Source of the DNA: Mytilus californianus
Lineage: Eukaryota; Mollusca; Bivalvia; Mytilida; Mytilidae
NCBI RefSeq assembly: GCF_021869535.1
Contig: NW_026262648.1
Location: forward strand, 620,001-684,000
Reading direction: 5' to 3'
Length of the DNA: 64,000 bases
The notes under the pieces are model-generated. The model did not search any database and was not told the DNA's origin. It worked only from the letters and a program-made list of their open reading frames with translations. How positions within the stretch are numbered: the stretch's first letter is position 1; the number at the start of each line of letters is the position of its first letter. The position numbers and the translations under genes were made by a program. This document shows, piece by piece, positions 13,619 through 27,059 of this stretch.

Positions 13619-13865
13619 GTAAGACAATGATATGTATGGAATATTGTAATGAAGTTAAAGAGTATCTGTTACCATACATTATTCGAGTTAATAATTGATA
13701 TGTAAAAAAAAAAAAAAAAAAAAAAAACACCAAAGAAATACAACAAGAGTGGACACACTGAAATGTCTCGCCTGTTTTAGTGTTCATAATTGAATTTATA
13801 TTGAAAGTAAAAAAAATAAGTTTATATAAGCTTTACATTAATTTAACATTTTAATGTTGAATGAA

Positions 13866-14800
13866 CATGAAGTCAAGGTGAGATAAACCCTATCAGACAA
13901 ACATGTAGGCCGTACAATCATTCCATACACCAAATTTATTTAACATATATTGCCTAAAGTATCTTAGAAACAAACCTCATTGAGGAAACTGAACTTTGAC
14001 CAATGAACCATGAAAATAAGCTCAAGGTCAGATGAAACCTGCCAGACAGACGTGCACACCTTACAATCATTCCATACACCACATATAGTTGACCTATAAC
14101 TTATAGTATCTGAGAAGAGGACCAAACAAGAGCAACTTAACATTGACCAATGAACCATGAAAATGAGGTCAAGGACAAATGACACCTGCCAGACGGACAT
14201 GTACACCTTACAATCATTCCATACACCAAATATAGTTGACCTATTGCTTATAGTATTAGAAAAACAGACCAAAACACAAAAACTTAACATTGACCAATGA
14301 ACCATGAATATAGGTCAAGGACAAATGACACCTGCCAGACAGACATGTACACCTTACAATCATTCCATACACCAAATATAGTTGACCAATGGCTTATAGT
14401 ATAAGAAAAACAGACCAAAACACAAAAACTTAACATTGACCAATGAACCGTGAAAATGAGGTCAAGGTCAGATGAAACCTGCCAGACTGACATGTATCCC
14501 TTATAATCATTCCATACACCACATATAGCTGACCTACTGCTTGTAGTATCTGAGAAACGGACCTAATCACGTAACTTTAACCTTGATCACTGATCCATGA
14601 AATGAGGCTGAGGTCAAGTGAACCCTGTCTGATGGACATGTAGACGTTGCAAGGAACCCATATACCAAATATAGTTATCCTATTACTCATAATAAGTGAG
14701 AAATTTACATAACAAAAAAACTAAACTTTTTTTTCAAGCAGTCGCTGAACCATGAAAATAAGGTCAAGGACATTGGACATATGACAGACGGAAAGTTCGT
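13866..14800. repeat. Tandem array, about 147 bp unit, about six copies
   Basis: The anchor AATCATTCCATACACC occurs at about 13916, 14065, 14212, 14358 and 14505, with a degraded sixth copy near 14650. The spacing is 149, 147, 146, 147 and about 146 bases. Other shared phrases are CCAATGAACCATGAAAAT and GCCAGACAGACATGTACACC. The array carries overlapping minus-strand open frames with internally repeated peptides (VWQVSF, MVHWSMLS). These frames are a by-product of a unit length divisible by three, not evidence of a gene. The downstream end (CGCCGCCATCGCCGCCGGAT, about 14881-14900) is a CG-rich patch belonging to the same dispersed repeat. Confidence 0.85.
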
Positions 14801-15044
14801 AACATAAGGTATCTGCATACAAAGTATGAAGCACCCAGGTCTTCTACCTTCTGAAATATAAAGCTTTATACAAATAGTTTACGCCGCCATCGCCGCCGGA
14901 TAGTAATACCTATGTCTCACTTTCTGCGACTTTCGTCGCAGGCGAGACAAAAATGAGCATTTATTGTAAAATTAACATAGTCATGATAGTAGTGTATAAA
15001 TAATGTCAGACTTTTTTTTCTAATTTGAAAGACTTTTCATAAGC

Positions 15045-15240
15045 AACACGACGGGTGCCACTTGTGGAGCAGGATCTGCTTACCCTTCCGGAGCTTAGTC
15101 TTTAGTTTTCTATGTTGTGTCATCTGTACTATTATTTGTTTGTTTGTCTTTTTATTTTTGGCCATGGCGTTGTCAGTTTGTTGTTGATCTATGAGTTTGA
15201 CTGTCCCTCTGGTATCTTTTGTCCCTCTTTTAAGTAGTCA
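15045..15240 (+). repeat. Detached 3' tail of a Penelope-like element
   Basis: ACGACGGGTGCCACTTGTGG, then GATCTGCTTACCCTTCCGGA, and a T-rich block ending near TCCCTCTGGTATCTTTTG match in order the sequence following the reverse-transcriptase remnant at 17975-18205. It lies upstream of that element in the same orientation and is an independent tail copy. Confidence 0.6.
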
Positions 15241-15915
15241 TTATGTTTAAAACACTTAAAATGCTCCTACAACTAAATCATTTTTGTACAATTTTTTTTA
15301 CAGTCATGGAACAAATACCGTGTATCGGGTTGTCGTTGTAGACATTTAACATTCTTATTGTACACTGCTATCAAATTTCACCGTATTTTTGTCACAATTT
15401 ATTTGTTTATTGACGCAGAAAAAAATACTTAAATCTGTGTTAATCTAAACACAGTCAGTAGAACGTTTTAACGACGTACTCATCCCGCTTTGTCGACATC
15501 TTGATGCTATTATCGACATACTTTGTCGTTCATATGGCAAACTTTTCTGATGTCTGCGAAATGCCTTATTATTTTCACATGAAATAGTGTTGTTAAGACG
15601 ATACACTCATCTCGTTACAGCTATATTGTTTAAAGTTATAACTACAAAATTAATACAATCATTTGAAAGATGATATAATCGGAAAAAGACTAGGAGATTA
15701 ATCAAATCCAGAGAGTATCAATATTTTTGTGTTTTTCGTATAATTTGCGAAGTACTATATAGCTCATAGGTTGGAGAAACCTTCAATGACTACCAGTCTA
15801 ACAGTCATTTGTACAGAACTTATTATGCATTTCATAAGTTCATATATCTCGCCAGTTATCCTCGAGTCCAATATATTGCAAATTCCAAACCGTATACATC
15901 AGTTAACGAGCTGAT
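15241..15915. other. AT-rich spacer, no gene seen
   Basis: Short frames only. Nothing recognisable on either strand. Confidence 0.5.
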
Positions 15916-18205
15916 ATGACAAAAGAACACAAAATGTATTGTGCATGTTGCGGATCTATGAGGTTGCTTTTTATTGGTTTTGGTTTGATGTTTGAAAGTT
16001 TCTATTTATTGTGTGTATACATATATTCTTATAGCTACACCATGAACAAAATGAATTACATGGGTAAATTTAAAAACCTTTTCGGACTTTATGGGGGAAC
16101 ACATTTGTAATTTGTTCCTCCTCTAAAAATGTGCAGCTACCCGTCAAAAATTACCGGGAACAATATTCATATTCAACAATTTACACAACACATAAACGCT
16201 CTTGTCTATTTACTTCATCGACAATATCACGGGAACAAGTCCTTTAAATATATGAAAAATATGATCCCTAGTGAAAACTATGAGACAATCTATGCGAATC
16301 TTTCATTCTATGTGATAATTTCCGGAATTTTGAAAAATGCTTGTACATTTGTCAAGGAATTCCTTAAATATCCCCAAAACAAAAGTCAACACAGCAATAA
16401 CTGAAACTTACAGGCGTTTCAGAAGATGTTTTTTTACAAAATGTCAAAATTTAGAAAATGCCCGTGACCTACAAAACATGTGTTGAGTACAAATACAAAT
16501 CAATCAGTCTATATATAATATTAGTGAAAAAGGCTATTCACGGTTCATGGCAAACATTGAAATATGTTGTTGCCCTCGCAGATAAAGCCCCAAACAACAT
16601 CGTTTTTGTGTATAAATCACATGACATAAACTTGATAAAATGATCGATAAATGAATAAGGTATTGACAATTAAATTGGAAACTCATCATATACCCCCACG
16701 AAACTTAGTAAAGAGGAAATCCTGGATAGTTATAGGTCTTTTCAATGTTCCGTTGGAATTTCAACAAAAAATGAAGAATTTGACTTTCCATCACTGTATT
16801 GGATACATAAACTACATGAGTGTCCTTACAAACAACGGTACATTGCTGGATTTTCCAAGTGCTCCACGAAACCTCTTTCTAAATTATTAACATCAAATTT
16901 ATCAGCAATCAAAGCAGGGCTTCAAAGTAATTGTGAAACTACCTATTCTAGAGGTGATGTGAATCAGATGTGGATACTAAAAAATACAATCTAAGACTCT
17001 TTCATCTTGCAATAGTATTAAAACATTTTACTTTTCTACACTTTACACGAGTATTCCTCATTCCAAAACAAAAGACAAATTGAAAGAATTGGTCCTGCTT
17101 TGTTTCATAAAACAGAATGGCCAAAGTAGATACAAGTATATTGTCTTAGGGAGGGATAAATCCTACTTTGTAAACAATCACTTTGATTTATACAAAAAAT
17201 TCTCTGAAACTGACATTATCAATATGCTTGATTTCATTATTTTTATATTTGTTACGTTTGGAGGACGTGTTTTTCAGCAAATAATCGGCATTCCCATGGG
17301 AACAACCTGTGCTCATCTTGCCGACTTGTTCCTTTATTCACATGAAACTGACTGCATACATAAACTTCTTAGGAAGAAAGAAAAGAAGTTAGCAGTATTC
17401 TTTAACTTTACTTTCCGCTAAATAGATGATGTTCTCTCACTAAATTATTCAATATTTGGTAACTATGTTGAACGCATCTATCCCATCGAACTTGAGATAA
17501 AAGGATACAACAGATACAGTTAGGTCTTGAACATACATATCTTGACTAACATCTACAAATTGACAACGAGGGTCAGTTGAGAACAAAACTCTACGACAAA
17601 AAATATGACTTTTGCTTCCCAATGGTGAACTTTTCATTTCTATGTAGCAACATTCAAGCAGCGCCTGTATACGGAGTATATTTATCTCCAAATTGATACA
17701 ATATTTCAGGATTTGTATTTCCTATCATGATTTCCTTGAAATAAAAACCCTGAAATATTGTAACAATTTGTTAAACCAAGAGTTCCAAGTGGTGAAGATG
17801 AAATCATCCCTTCGTTAGTTTTACGGACGCCATCACGAGCTGGTTTACCATTATGGAATATTTGTTTCACAGATCAAAACGGATATGTTCCTAATGTCGT
17901 TACTACAATCCCGTCCCCTTTTTTCAAATGTGACATACAGAATTAGACTTATTGCCAGGTTGGTACTAACATGAGCAACATGACGAGTGTCACATTTTGA
18001 ACAGGATCTGTTTACCCTTCCGGAGCACCTGATATTACTCCAAGTTTTTGGTAGGGTTCGTGTTGCTCGGTCTTTAGTTTTCAATGTTGTGTTTTGTGTA
18101 CTATTGTTTGTCTGTTGGTATTTTTCGTTTTTTTGCCATGGTGTTGTCAGTTTATAATTGACTTAGGAGTTTGAATGTTCCTCTGGAATCTTGCGCCTCT
18201 TTTTA
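15916..18205 (+). mobile_element. Degenerate Penelope-like retroelement
   Basis: A plus-strand retroelement body with fragments of its upstream coding region (frames near 16129-16643), a reverse transcriptase remnant and a 3' tail containing GATCTGTTTACCCTTCCGGA and a T-rich block. The tail is repeated at 15045-15240 and 12005-12200. I assign it to the Penelope-like group from the RT peptide style. That is family knowledge rather than proof, and I did not find a GIY-YIG endonuclease. Frames change repeatedly, so the copy cannot be active. Start and end are approximate. Confidence 0.6.
16775..17870 (+). pseudogene. Reverse transcriptase remnant (Penelope-like), broken
   Basis: Translated piecewise, three frames read in order as an RT. 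An N-terminal part contains LHECPYKQRYIAGFSKCSTK (about 16815-16880). A middle part contains FGGRVFQQIIGIPMGTTC (about 17258-17311). The catalytic region reads IDDVLS (about 17424-17441). The IDD is the RT active site (motif C). The residue expected before it is a tyrosine, but the codon is TAA (17421-17423), a nonsense change. Frames shift around 16800, 16985 and after 17440. A terminal fragment with the coding sense YGRHHE-like lies near 17825-17840. It is neither complete nor functional. Its open parts resemble the abundant RT family of bivalve genomes. Confidence 0.7.
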
Positions 18206-18469
18206 ATTGACATGATCCCAATCTCTTCGAAATCCCATTTTGTTTTGTTTTTGATGATATTTCTGTCAACATCAGTTATCTATGTATATCCTAATTGCAG
18301 TATTGTCTTTTTCATTGTCTGTTCAATATTTTGTCAAAAATGCTTTTCAGAAATCCCCTCCCCCCAAAATTCAACGAAAGCCAAACGGCATATAATGGGC
18401 ACCATATCCTTCAATGAAAGACACCATGGCAAGCTTTGAGTTGTTGACGAGTCTAAGTAATTAGTTCTT

Positions 18470-19330
18470 TTTACAGAAACATGCGCAGATCTACTAAATG
18501 TAATAACGACCGATTTTTCAAATAAAACAAATATTAACATCTAACATATGACATATATGTCAACAAAGATGCCCATGACTTTCATATAAGATCTTGTACT
18601 GTGATTGGAGAACTAGCAGGTGTCAATGGTGTATATATTTTGCATTTGTTTTGTGTGAGGTAAGAGACCTCTACAATTCCACTAGCTAAATGTCGTTTGT
18701 AATCAAGCTGTTTCTTATAGCTGGATTTTAGCCAGTAAAAATGACATATTTTTGGTACATGTAAGCACTTAAAGTGATGACACTTCACAAGCAACTAAGT
18801 GCATCTCTCAATTTAAGTAGAGTAAGTATTGTTCTATATGTTTTTCTTCTTTTGTTTCCTTTTGGTCGGTTTTGTCGGCTTAAATATCCAGTGCATTTGT
18901 GTTCATCACAAGTTTTATGTTTGATAGATTTTGATCATTGCTATAGATTCATACTGGTTTATGAAAAAAACGTCGATTGTGTTTGCATTGGGTTGAAACC
19001 ATAAGGTCATGAAAAAGAGTACCGAAAGAGACCTTATGTTAAAAACTTTTACAGAAACAATCAAAGATCTGCTCGATTCTCCAAATAAAACAAACATAAA
19101 TATATGACGTATGTCAACATCGACTATTTCTTATGACTGAATTTTATCGGGAAAGATGATGACACTAGTTGGGTGTGCATGTACAACTAGTGATGAAACT
19201 TAACAAGCAACTAAGTGCATCTCTCAGTTTAGGAATAGTTAGTATTGTCCTGTATGGTTTCTTCTTTTTGTCTTTTTTCTTTTAGTCAGTTTTAACTGCT
19301 TAACTCTCCAGTGCATTTGAATTAACCCGT
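18470..19330 (+). repeat. Diverged direct duplication, two units
   Basis: Phrases from the first unit return in the second in the same order: ACAGAAAC (18473, 19050), an AAATAAAACAAA phrase, GCAACTAAGTGCATCTCTCA (18789, 19207) and CCAGTGCATTTG (18889, 19309). The offset changes from about 577 to about 420 bases, so there are large indels between units. No gene is supported in either unit, although open frames of 60-76 codons cross them. Confidence 0.7.
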
Positions 19331-20894
19331 AGTTTAATTTGTGGTCGCTTATATCTTGGTGTTTGCACATCGATATTTATACTACTCATTTTGTAAGTTC
19401 ATTCTCCTATGCACTATTATTCTTAATACATACAATAAAGTTATTCAATTGAATGTTGTAAACATGATAAAGTTATGAATTGTTCAGATTGTACAAATAC
19501 CTATATAGGGGATTAAGTCACGACCAATAGAGATTTCCAATAAAATGACATACGTACCTAACTCGACGTACGCACGTAACGGGACCGGTTATTGCTAACC
19601 TATTAATTTTGTTAAATGCGCCATTCAAGTTTTAACTAAGTATTCCTAAACTATAAAACCCATTCAGGATAAATTTTATCAATATCAAGTATTTCTAAGA
19701 TGATGAAAAATGAAAGAAATCATGATTTTTATATATCACGTGATTATTGAGATTCCCGCCAAAACTTCACTGTCATAAGACCACGTATATACACGTATCT
19801 TTACCTATCATACGGTTGATTTGAGTTGTCTTTCATGGTTTTGACCATAACTTTGTTTTTCGATATACTTTGCAAATGAACCTTTTATTATTTAATATTT
19901 GACATGCTTTTATTTGTCGTTATCAGATTGGTGTCCCTTTTTCCTTTCGTCTCTTAATGTTTTATAATATTTAATATCCTTGTGTATTTATTATATGACA
20001 GAGATTTTTCTAGCAATTTCAGAAATATCGAAATGAAAGTGTTAGTCAGAATTTGTCTCTGTTATAGTTGATAACTGGGATTGCATCATACTTTATTAAG
20101 CACCATTTCAAACGATCTCTTCTTCTGCAGTTAATCTTGTTTATTTACAATCTCCTATTTTTTTCCCCAAGGGAAAACGTTCGACAAAGGGATATGTATA
20201 TTTAAAAATAATCAATACAGATCTTGTACTTCTTTAAATTTTAATAGTTGACATACACTTTTCTTTCAAATAAAAGTCAACTAACATTAAAAAATAAAGA
20301 ATTTTGTAATTAATAATGATATATGTAAATAAATGTGTACACCAATTCGTTATATACATTGTAATTTGGAGGTGTACTTGATTAGCAATTGATGACTAAT
20401 CTGCATATAAACATTGACCGCTGTGGATAGTAAAATATCAATTAATAGTTCATAGTAATTGGCTAAGAACATGTCCTGTCCCAGGTATCTCTGATTAAAA
20501 GTGGACGAGAATGCCAATTTATATACTTGTTACACTTTTAAGACAACTATATTGCCACTTCAGTCTTTACAGTAATTTTCTTTTTAAAATGTACTTTTGA
20601 TAAGTAAGGCTTGATATTATCATAGTTGTTATTGGATTAAGACAACTCTTACTAATCCAATTAGAAGTGGATTCTAAAACTATCACATATATTGATTAAG
20701 TTAAGCAAAAATTTTTAGTTTCAATTTTTGTCTCGCATAAGAGGTATATATTTATATATAAAAGTTAAACTCTACGACATATCCATGCATAGGATCACCA
20801 TTGAAGGTGATACACGACTGTAAACACATTTTATATCAATAATTACTTTGAATATGTATATATGTGTAAACCAAGCTCTCTGAAGGAAGGTTTT

Positions 20895-21230
20895 TACAGG
20901 TTGTTCTTATGTCGTGTTGTTGAACCACTGTCCCAGGCTTAGGGGGTGGGGGTTGAGCACTCATTCTTTATGTGCTTGTCCCATGTCAGGAGCCTGTGAT
21001 TCACTTGTTGTCGTTGGTTCATATCTGTTATATTTGTTTTTCGTAACTTGTTTTGTTTTAAATCAGGCCGGTAGTTTTCTCAATTGAATTGTTTCATATT
21101 TTTCAAGTTGGTTCCTTTTATAGTCGACTATACGGTATGGATTTTTCTCATTGATGAAGGCCGTAAGGTTGCCTATCATTGCTTACATCAACTTCATTTC
21201 TTATTGGCATTCATACCATATCTCCTTATT
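20895..21230 (+). repeat. Dispersed repeat family A, copy 3
   Basis: TTGTTCTTATGTCGTGTTGT, CACTGTCCCAGGCTTAGGGG and the tail TATTGGCATTCATACCATAT follow the family order. Confidence 0.65.
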
Positions 21231-22767
21231 TTTTTCTTTCTTTTTAACTAAATACGTTTAATATTCTCAGGTAATTTAACATTTAAGAATCAGCTTTCAG
21301 TACCTGGCGGTACTTTAAGATCGGTACTCTGTGTCTTTCATCTTAAAAATGTAATTGTTTTGGGCTTAATTCAATATTGATTAGTTGAGCTATTTCCAAC
21401 TGAATTTTACAGTTTTTTTTTTCTTATATTGTGCTGTTAAACAGAGTGTTGATCGCTGGTAAACGCGTTTAATCAGGATAAATTTTATATTGGCTTTCCC
21501 AAGTCAGATGCTTTCAATTCAGTGGATGTCGTTGGTTACTTCCTGTCATTTTTGTGTTAATTTTACTCTTGTAAAAATGTTTTTTTTCGTTTGAAAAATT
21601 TACATTTTTCAAAGTCAATGCCTTATATACTAGTATCTGATAATACGGTATGAGTATTTGCTTATTGTTGACGACAACACGAGCCACTGTAGTCGTAATT
21701 CACACCATTTGGACTCTGTTTGATAGTTTGACCTCAGGAGTGTAAGGAATAAATCGAAAAAAGAATGCATGCGAAGCATACTAATGCTTTTGAAGAGAAA
21801 ATTGAAAATATTTGTTGAACGGACAGACTGGCGGACGGACAGACAGGGTGATTGTAATATGAGTGCAGGTACAATATTTTGTCAGTGTATGTATATTAGA
21901 TGCTAGTGGTACAAGGAAGTCTGAATCAAAACGGGGTAATCTTTACTTGTTAAAAATATTTTTTTACTATTTAGAATAATAATTGCATGCCTATTGGATA
22001 TTAGTACAATAGCAAGTCACAAGGATAATGGAAGCTGTGAAACACTATTTCACAATAAAAACTAAGCTTTTTGGTACAAAGAAACAAGGAGAAAAATCAA
22101 ACAAATCATGCAACAAAAAGTGATATCAAAACAAAACAAGCGTTGCTAGAATAATAATATATGCACTTAAAGCATAAAATATATAAACAGGTTTTTATTA
22201 AATATGGAATTGACTGGTAGTAGGCCAGCCTCGATTACGGGTTCAATTATTTTGTTGGACAATTCGATCCAGCGAATTGCTATCATTTCATCATCCTTAA
22301 TATATATGTAATATTTGTCGCTGGATATAAGACATACATCAGTATCATCATCATCATCATAAGAATTATATCTTGAGGCTAAATCTTCGTCGTATTTATT
22401 ATAGCTTTTATGTTTTATAGCTTGATGCTAAAATATTATCTGATATTTTAGCCAATTTATATCAAAAACTTATTTTATGCATGCATCTCTTTGCTACATA
22501 GTTTTTTTTATAAACGTCCAAGTTAAAGCCAATAGAGATCATAGAAGTATGTTTATCAAATGATCATGTCTACTCATAATTAAAACAGTTAGAAAGGGAT
22601 TGACTCGTTCGACTAAAACGAAGCACAAAAACAGCAATTACTAGTATTTCCAAATAAACTCCATGTACCGATCTTAGAGTATTCACAGCTACTGAACACT
22701 ATCTTAAAAACAACTACAACTAATAAATAAAGAATAATTATCCAGTCTAGAATATAAATCAATTATT

Positions 22768-23093
22768 TTGTACTGTAACACCACTGTCCAAGGTAAGTGG
22801 GCCCGTTAACATTATGTATGGCGGTGACTGTCCCAAGTAAGGAGCCTGTAATTCAGTGGTTATCATTTGTTGCTGTGCTTACGTTCATTTTTTTGTACAT
22901 TAATTAGGCCGTTAGTTTTATCTTTTTTGTTGTTTTACATTTGTCATTTTGTGGCCTCTTATAACTGACTTTTCGGTATGGGCTTTGCTCATTGTTGAAG
23001 GTCGTACGGTGGTCTATAGTTGTTAATTTCTGTGTCATTTGGTCTCTTGTGAAGAGTTGTCTCATTGGCAATCATACTACATCTTCTTTTTTG
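22768..23093 (+). repeat. Dispersed repeat family A, copy 4
   Basis: CTGTAACACCACTGTCCAAG at the head and GTTGTCTCATTGGCAATCAT at the tail. It ends with ACTACATCTTC. Orientation is as in the copies at 1438 and 20895. Confidence 0.65.
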
Positions 23094-24369
23094 TACATAT
23101 CACAAATTAAGTAAAAAAGTACATAAACACTCTAGAAAAGTAAGATCTTGTGTCATGTCAAAAGCACAGAGTGTCTGTAGGACCATTAGTGTTCATAACT
23201 GTATAGCATATTATATGTAGTTTCTATAAAATGTAAAGATAATTTATCAGTAAAAGATACATGATTATTTGTTAGTGGGATTATATACAACTAAATAAAT
23301 TAATATTTATATTAAAAGAAACATCAGAAACAAGAATATGTGTCCATTAGATTACACGCCAGTATCAAATTTCCGTGTTAAGTGAGCTCTAAATCCAGGA
23401 AAAAAAAACAATTCAGTATGTAGTCTTAAACTTTTAAATCTCGTGCAAGATGTCTAATGTTCAAACATTTGTTTTTAAAACGTATTTTACAAATTCAAAT
23501 GACAATCATTTAATTTTTTTTGGTGCTATACAATTTGTGATTATGGCCGGATCCAAGATATTTGAAAGAGGGCATAGTTCCCGATAATTGAATTTATACT
23601 GCCGAGCGAAGCAACGCGAAAAAATATTGAACGATTTTATACGAAACATTTGTATAGATAACGTGGAAAATGTGAGATGTTCAAAATTACTTCGCGATCG
23701 AAAAGTGGGAGTACGCCCTCTACCCCTGTATCTGTGAATGCACGTTTAGGTATACATGATCAAAACCTCGTCCCATGCATTATTATAATTAAAGACTAAA
23801 AAGTACTATTTGAAAAATGTATCAATGATACGAATTTCTGCCCACGTCAAATTATCTTGAATTAAATTATAGAAATTTTTTTTTTAAAGTTAGTCGCGTA
23901 CACCTTTTACATTCGGGTGTGTTGGAATCAACTTTTTAAACGTTAAAACTTATAAAAACAAAAAAAGAGATAACCTTCTCGCTTCGGATTTCATTATTTT
24001 AATATTTTCATGCTGAATGTTTACTTGGTAGTTTTTAAAATTCATATGTTGAGAAGAACTGAAATATGGATCAAATGAAATGACAAGAAATGATGGGTGT
24101 ATTTGATTACAAGTTGATAGTTTACTTATTCCATTAAAATATTTTTGTCAATAAAATCATTAAAAATTTAATAACAAAATATTTAAAGATTAAAAAAAGT
24201 AGTTGGGGTTGATTTTTACATTAAGTCTAGATCAGCAAAAAATGCGTGTTCAAAGAGCAAAAAATGCATGCAGTGTATGCTCCCCTCCGTCATGCTTCGA
24301 TGCAATAGGACGATATACGTTGAGTTAGGTCGATTGTGTCGAGTAAAGTCATTTTATTGGAAATCTCTA

Positions 24370-27059
24370 ATATGCGGTGTAATACATTAGTCTTGCTCAT
24401 ATGAAGTTAAGAATTTAATTAAACATCGTTTATACTTTTGAAAGTTAGTTAAACATGTTATTTCAAATAACAGGAAAACACTAATTTAAATCATTTATTA
24501 GGGCAATTATGTTATCGTAAGTAAATTGTGACATAATTTAATGTAATATCATGTAATATTTTTACTACCACTTGGTCGCTACCTCTGCTGGTGAACTTTA
24601 AGTCCTCGATGATGTCACAAGCCGAGTACTTCGAAACTACCATGAAAACAAACGGATATTGTTTAATTGAATTTGTCTGTTATCAATTCATTTTTAAAAT
24701 CATTTAAAATCAAAAAAGGATCTTCCTTTTGCAAAGCTCTTAGTCCTTGTCCGGATTCGGATATACTTTAGGTTTTTGTTGGTTTAAACAGGTCTTTATC
24801 GGTTTAAAGATATTTTAGAGTTCAAACATTGATTATAGCCGTCAGCATCACTAAAGAAACATTCGTTGTCGAAATAGGCATCTGTTGCAGTAAAATTGGT
24901 TAAACAATGTATTCGCTTTTTGTTGTAAAACTCGTATCTTCACGATAAGTTGATGTAATAAAAGTGTTAAAAAAGTAAAAAATAATAAATAAGATTTATG
25001 CGCAAATTGAGAATTGAAAATATTCAAGGGTTTAATTTGACCTCGTTAAACTCCAGATTGTATCTCTTTGTTGAAACGTCCTCTTTTTACAAATGACAAG
25101 CCACAGTTGCAAATTCGAATTAAAACTTTTTATCTGACACCATTACGAACTATAATTAACGGCGGTTAGCCTGATTTGACGTGTTAGAAGGCGACATTTA
25201 CTGATTGATACGAGTTTGAACACATATATTTTATTTTTTTTTCCTTTTTACTACTTAATCTATTCGGAAAATCTTTCTGTAGATTTGTGCCTGTTTGCAG
25301 TTAAAAATGTTCTAGTTTTCTAAAAAAAACTTGAAATTGAATGTGTTAACATTTACCAACACATATCGCCAATGTGGTTTTGGAGTTACTCCTGCGTATT
25401 TGATGTTCCCACTTTGAGCAAATTCCAATCAATGCAACTTGCTATCTTCTTGATCTGCTGTGTTCAAAATTGGAATATATATATATATTTTCAAGTAAAT
25501 TCAGGAATGAATAAACAATACTATAGCTTCCATTTAAAACCGCACTGTTTAAAGGTTTAACTAGCGATTCTAAGACTTTTATGAAAGTAATTGATCTCCG
25601 AAATGATATAAGAAAATACAATGAATTCATCATAACACATAATATTCTGAACGATCACTACCATTGAAATTAATGAGTATAAAAGTAAATGATTACACGA
25701 CTTATTTAAAGAATCCTTATTTCAAATGATTACCTTCTAGACTGATAAGTAAATGTATGAAAGAAACAATAATACTGTACATTGTATACGTATGAAACTA
25801 ATGAGAGGCAACAGTTAGATGATAGCAAAGTGCTTCCGACCATAGACATTTTTAATTATGAAGAATGAAACCGTTTTAGTAAAGAATCATCGTGTATTTT
25901 TGTTAGTTTAAAAAAAAAAAAAAAAAAAAAAAAATCAATAAACGAGCAACATCTGCCCCGATACAGATTTGTCAGCCTGACAGGATTAAATATGATTTGA
26001 ATTGATTAAAAATAGAATTTGAAACAAACAAAAATTAAAAAGTTGAATTTTGCAATGAGCATTTGGTGCAGTAAATTTTGATCATGAATGTTTTATAAGA
26101 ATGCATAACATTTCACTTGTAAATGGCACTTACTCTTATTTGTAATGATGTTATTCCAGTATATTTAGCATATAAACTTCAAATTCTGTCAATTTTGTAA
26201 AATGAATATTAGTTTGACTACATTATTATCTGCAAATCTAGTAAAAAATGTTGTTTTGGCAGTATGTTATGTAAAACTATACCCAAGGAAAAAGATGGTC
26301 ATGTTGTGTTGTATTGTGATAAAATGAATATTGCACATTCTTTAATAGAATACATGTAAAAAAAAATAGAACCAATAAGCTAAATTATAGTATAGCAACA
26401 AAATATTGCATATCGAACGTAACCAAAAGTAAGCGTGCTTATTGCGCTAGTGCAAATATAGCTTAAAATTTATGACGTCATTAATGAAAATAACACATTT
26501 AAAACATGTTTTCAACCTTTGCTATACAATAAATCGATCAATGCATGAACATTGGTAAATATTATCCCTCGTAGAAAATATATTGTTCTCGCAAGCTCGT
26601 GCAATATAAAATTCTATTCGGGACAATATTCACCAATGTTCATGCAACAACCATTCAATACATGCATACAATGATAGCAAATGCAGATATATTGATATGT
26701 ATCCTGGTTATTTACTATTATAGAGACTCCAGTTATAAGGATAATACTTTTTTCAGACTTAGAGACGGGCAGTGATATACAGTTATCTGTAGATTTTGAC
26801 ATTAGCAAAGTAAAGCAGTGGAAAGGTCAAATACTTCGGGCAAAGCGAATGTCGTTACCATCTAATGGAAACCCTTGAATGCCATCAAATGATAATTGTA
26901 ATGGATTGGGCCATGTAGCTCCTGTCTTTACTTTTCCGGGAAAAAACAGTCACACTTTTATGGACAGAAAGTTTTACATTGTCATTTGTCTTTATTTTGA
27001 TCATCAGATGGTGCTTTAAAAATGAGTTTAAGATATCATTTCTCTGCTTTTATCTTCAT
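24370..27059. other. AT-rich spacer, no gene seen
   Basis: Short frames only. Contains a run of about 23 A at 25912-25934 and a TA run near 25480. Nothing recognisable on either strand. Confidence 0.5.

Larger units (their letters stand above)
19528..24369. mobile_element. Segment bounded by inverted repeats, possible non-autonomous DNA transposon
   Basis: The 20-mer GAGATTTCCAATAAAATGAC at 19530-19549 has an exact inverted partner at 24348-24367. The similarity continues inward as ACCTAACTCGACGTA on the left and ACCTAACTCAACGTA on the right (minus-strand reading), after an 11-base indel. Both outer ends are flanked by TA, compatible with a TA target duplication. No open frame of 60 codons or more was seen inside, so nothing here could encode a transposase. 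Two copies of repeat family A lie inside. The alternative is two unrelated copies of one short repeat in opposite orientation. Confidence 0.4.

Noticed and set aside
13964-14493. Minus-strand open frames with repeated peptides VWQVSF and MVHWSM
   Set aside because: They follow the 147-base tandem unit; the periodic peptide is a by-product of unit length, with no start context or homology.
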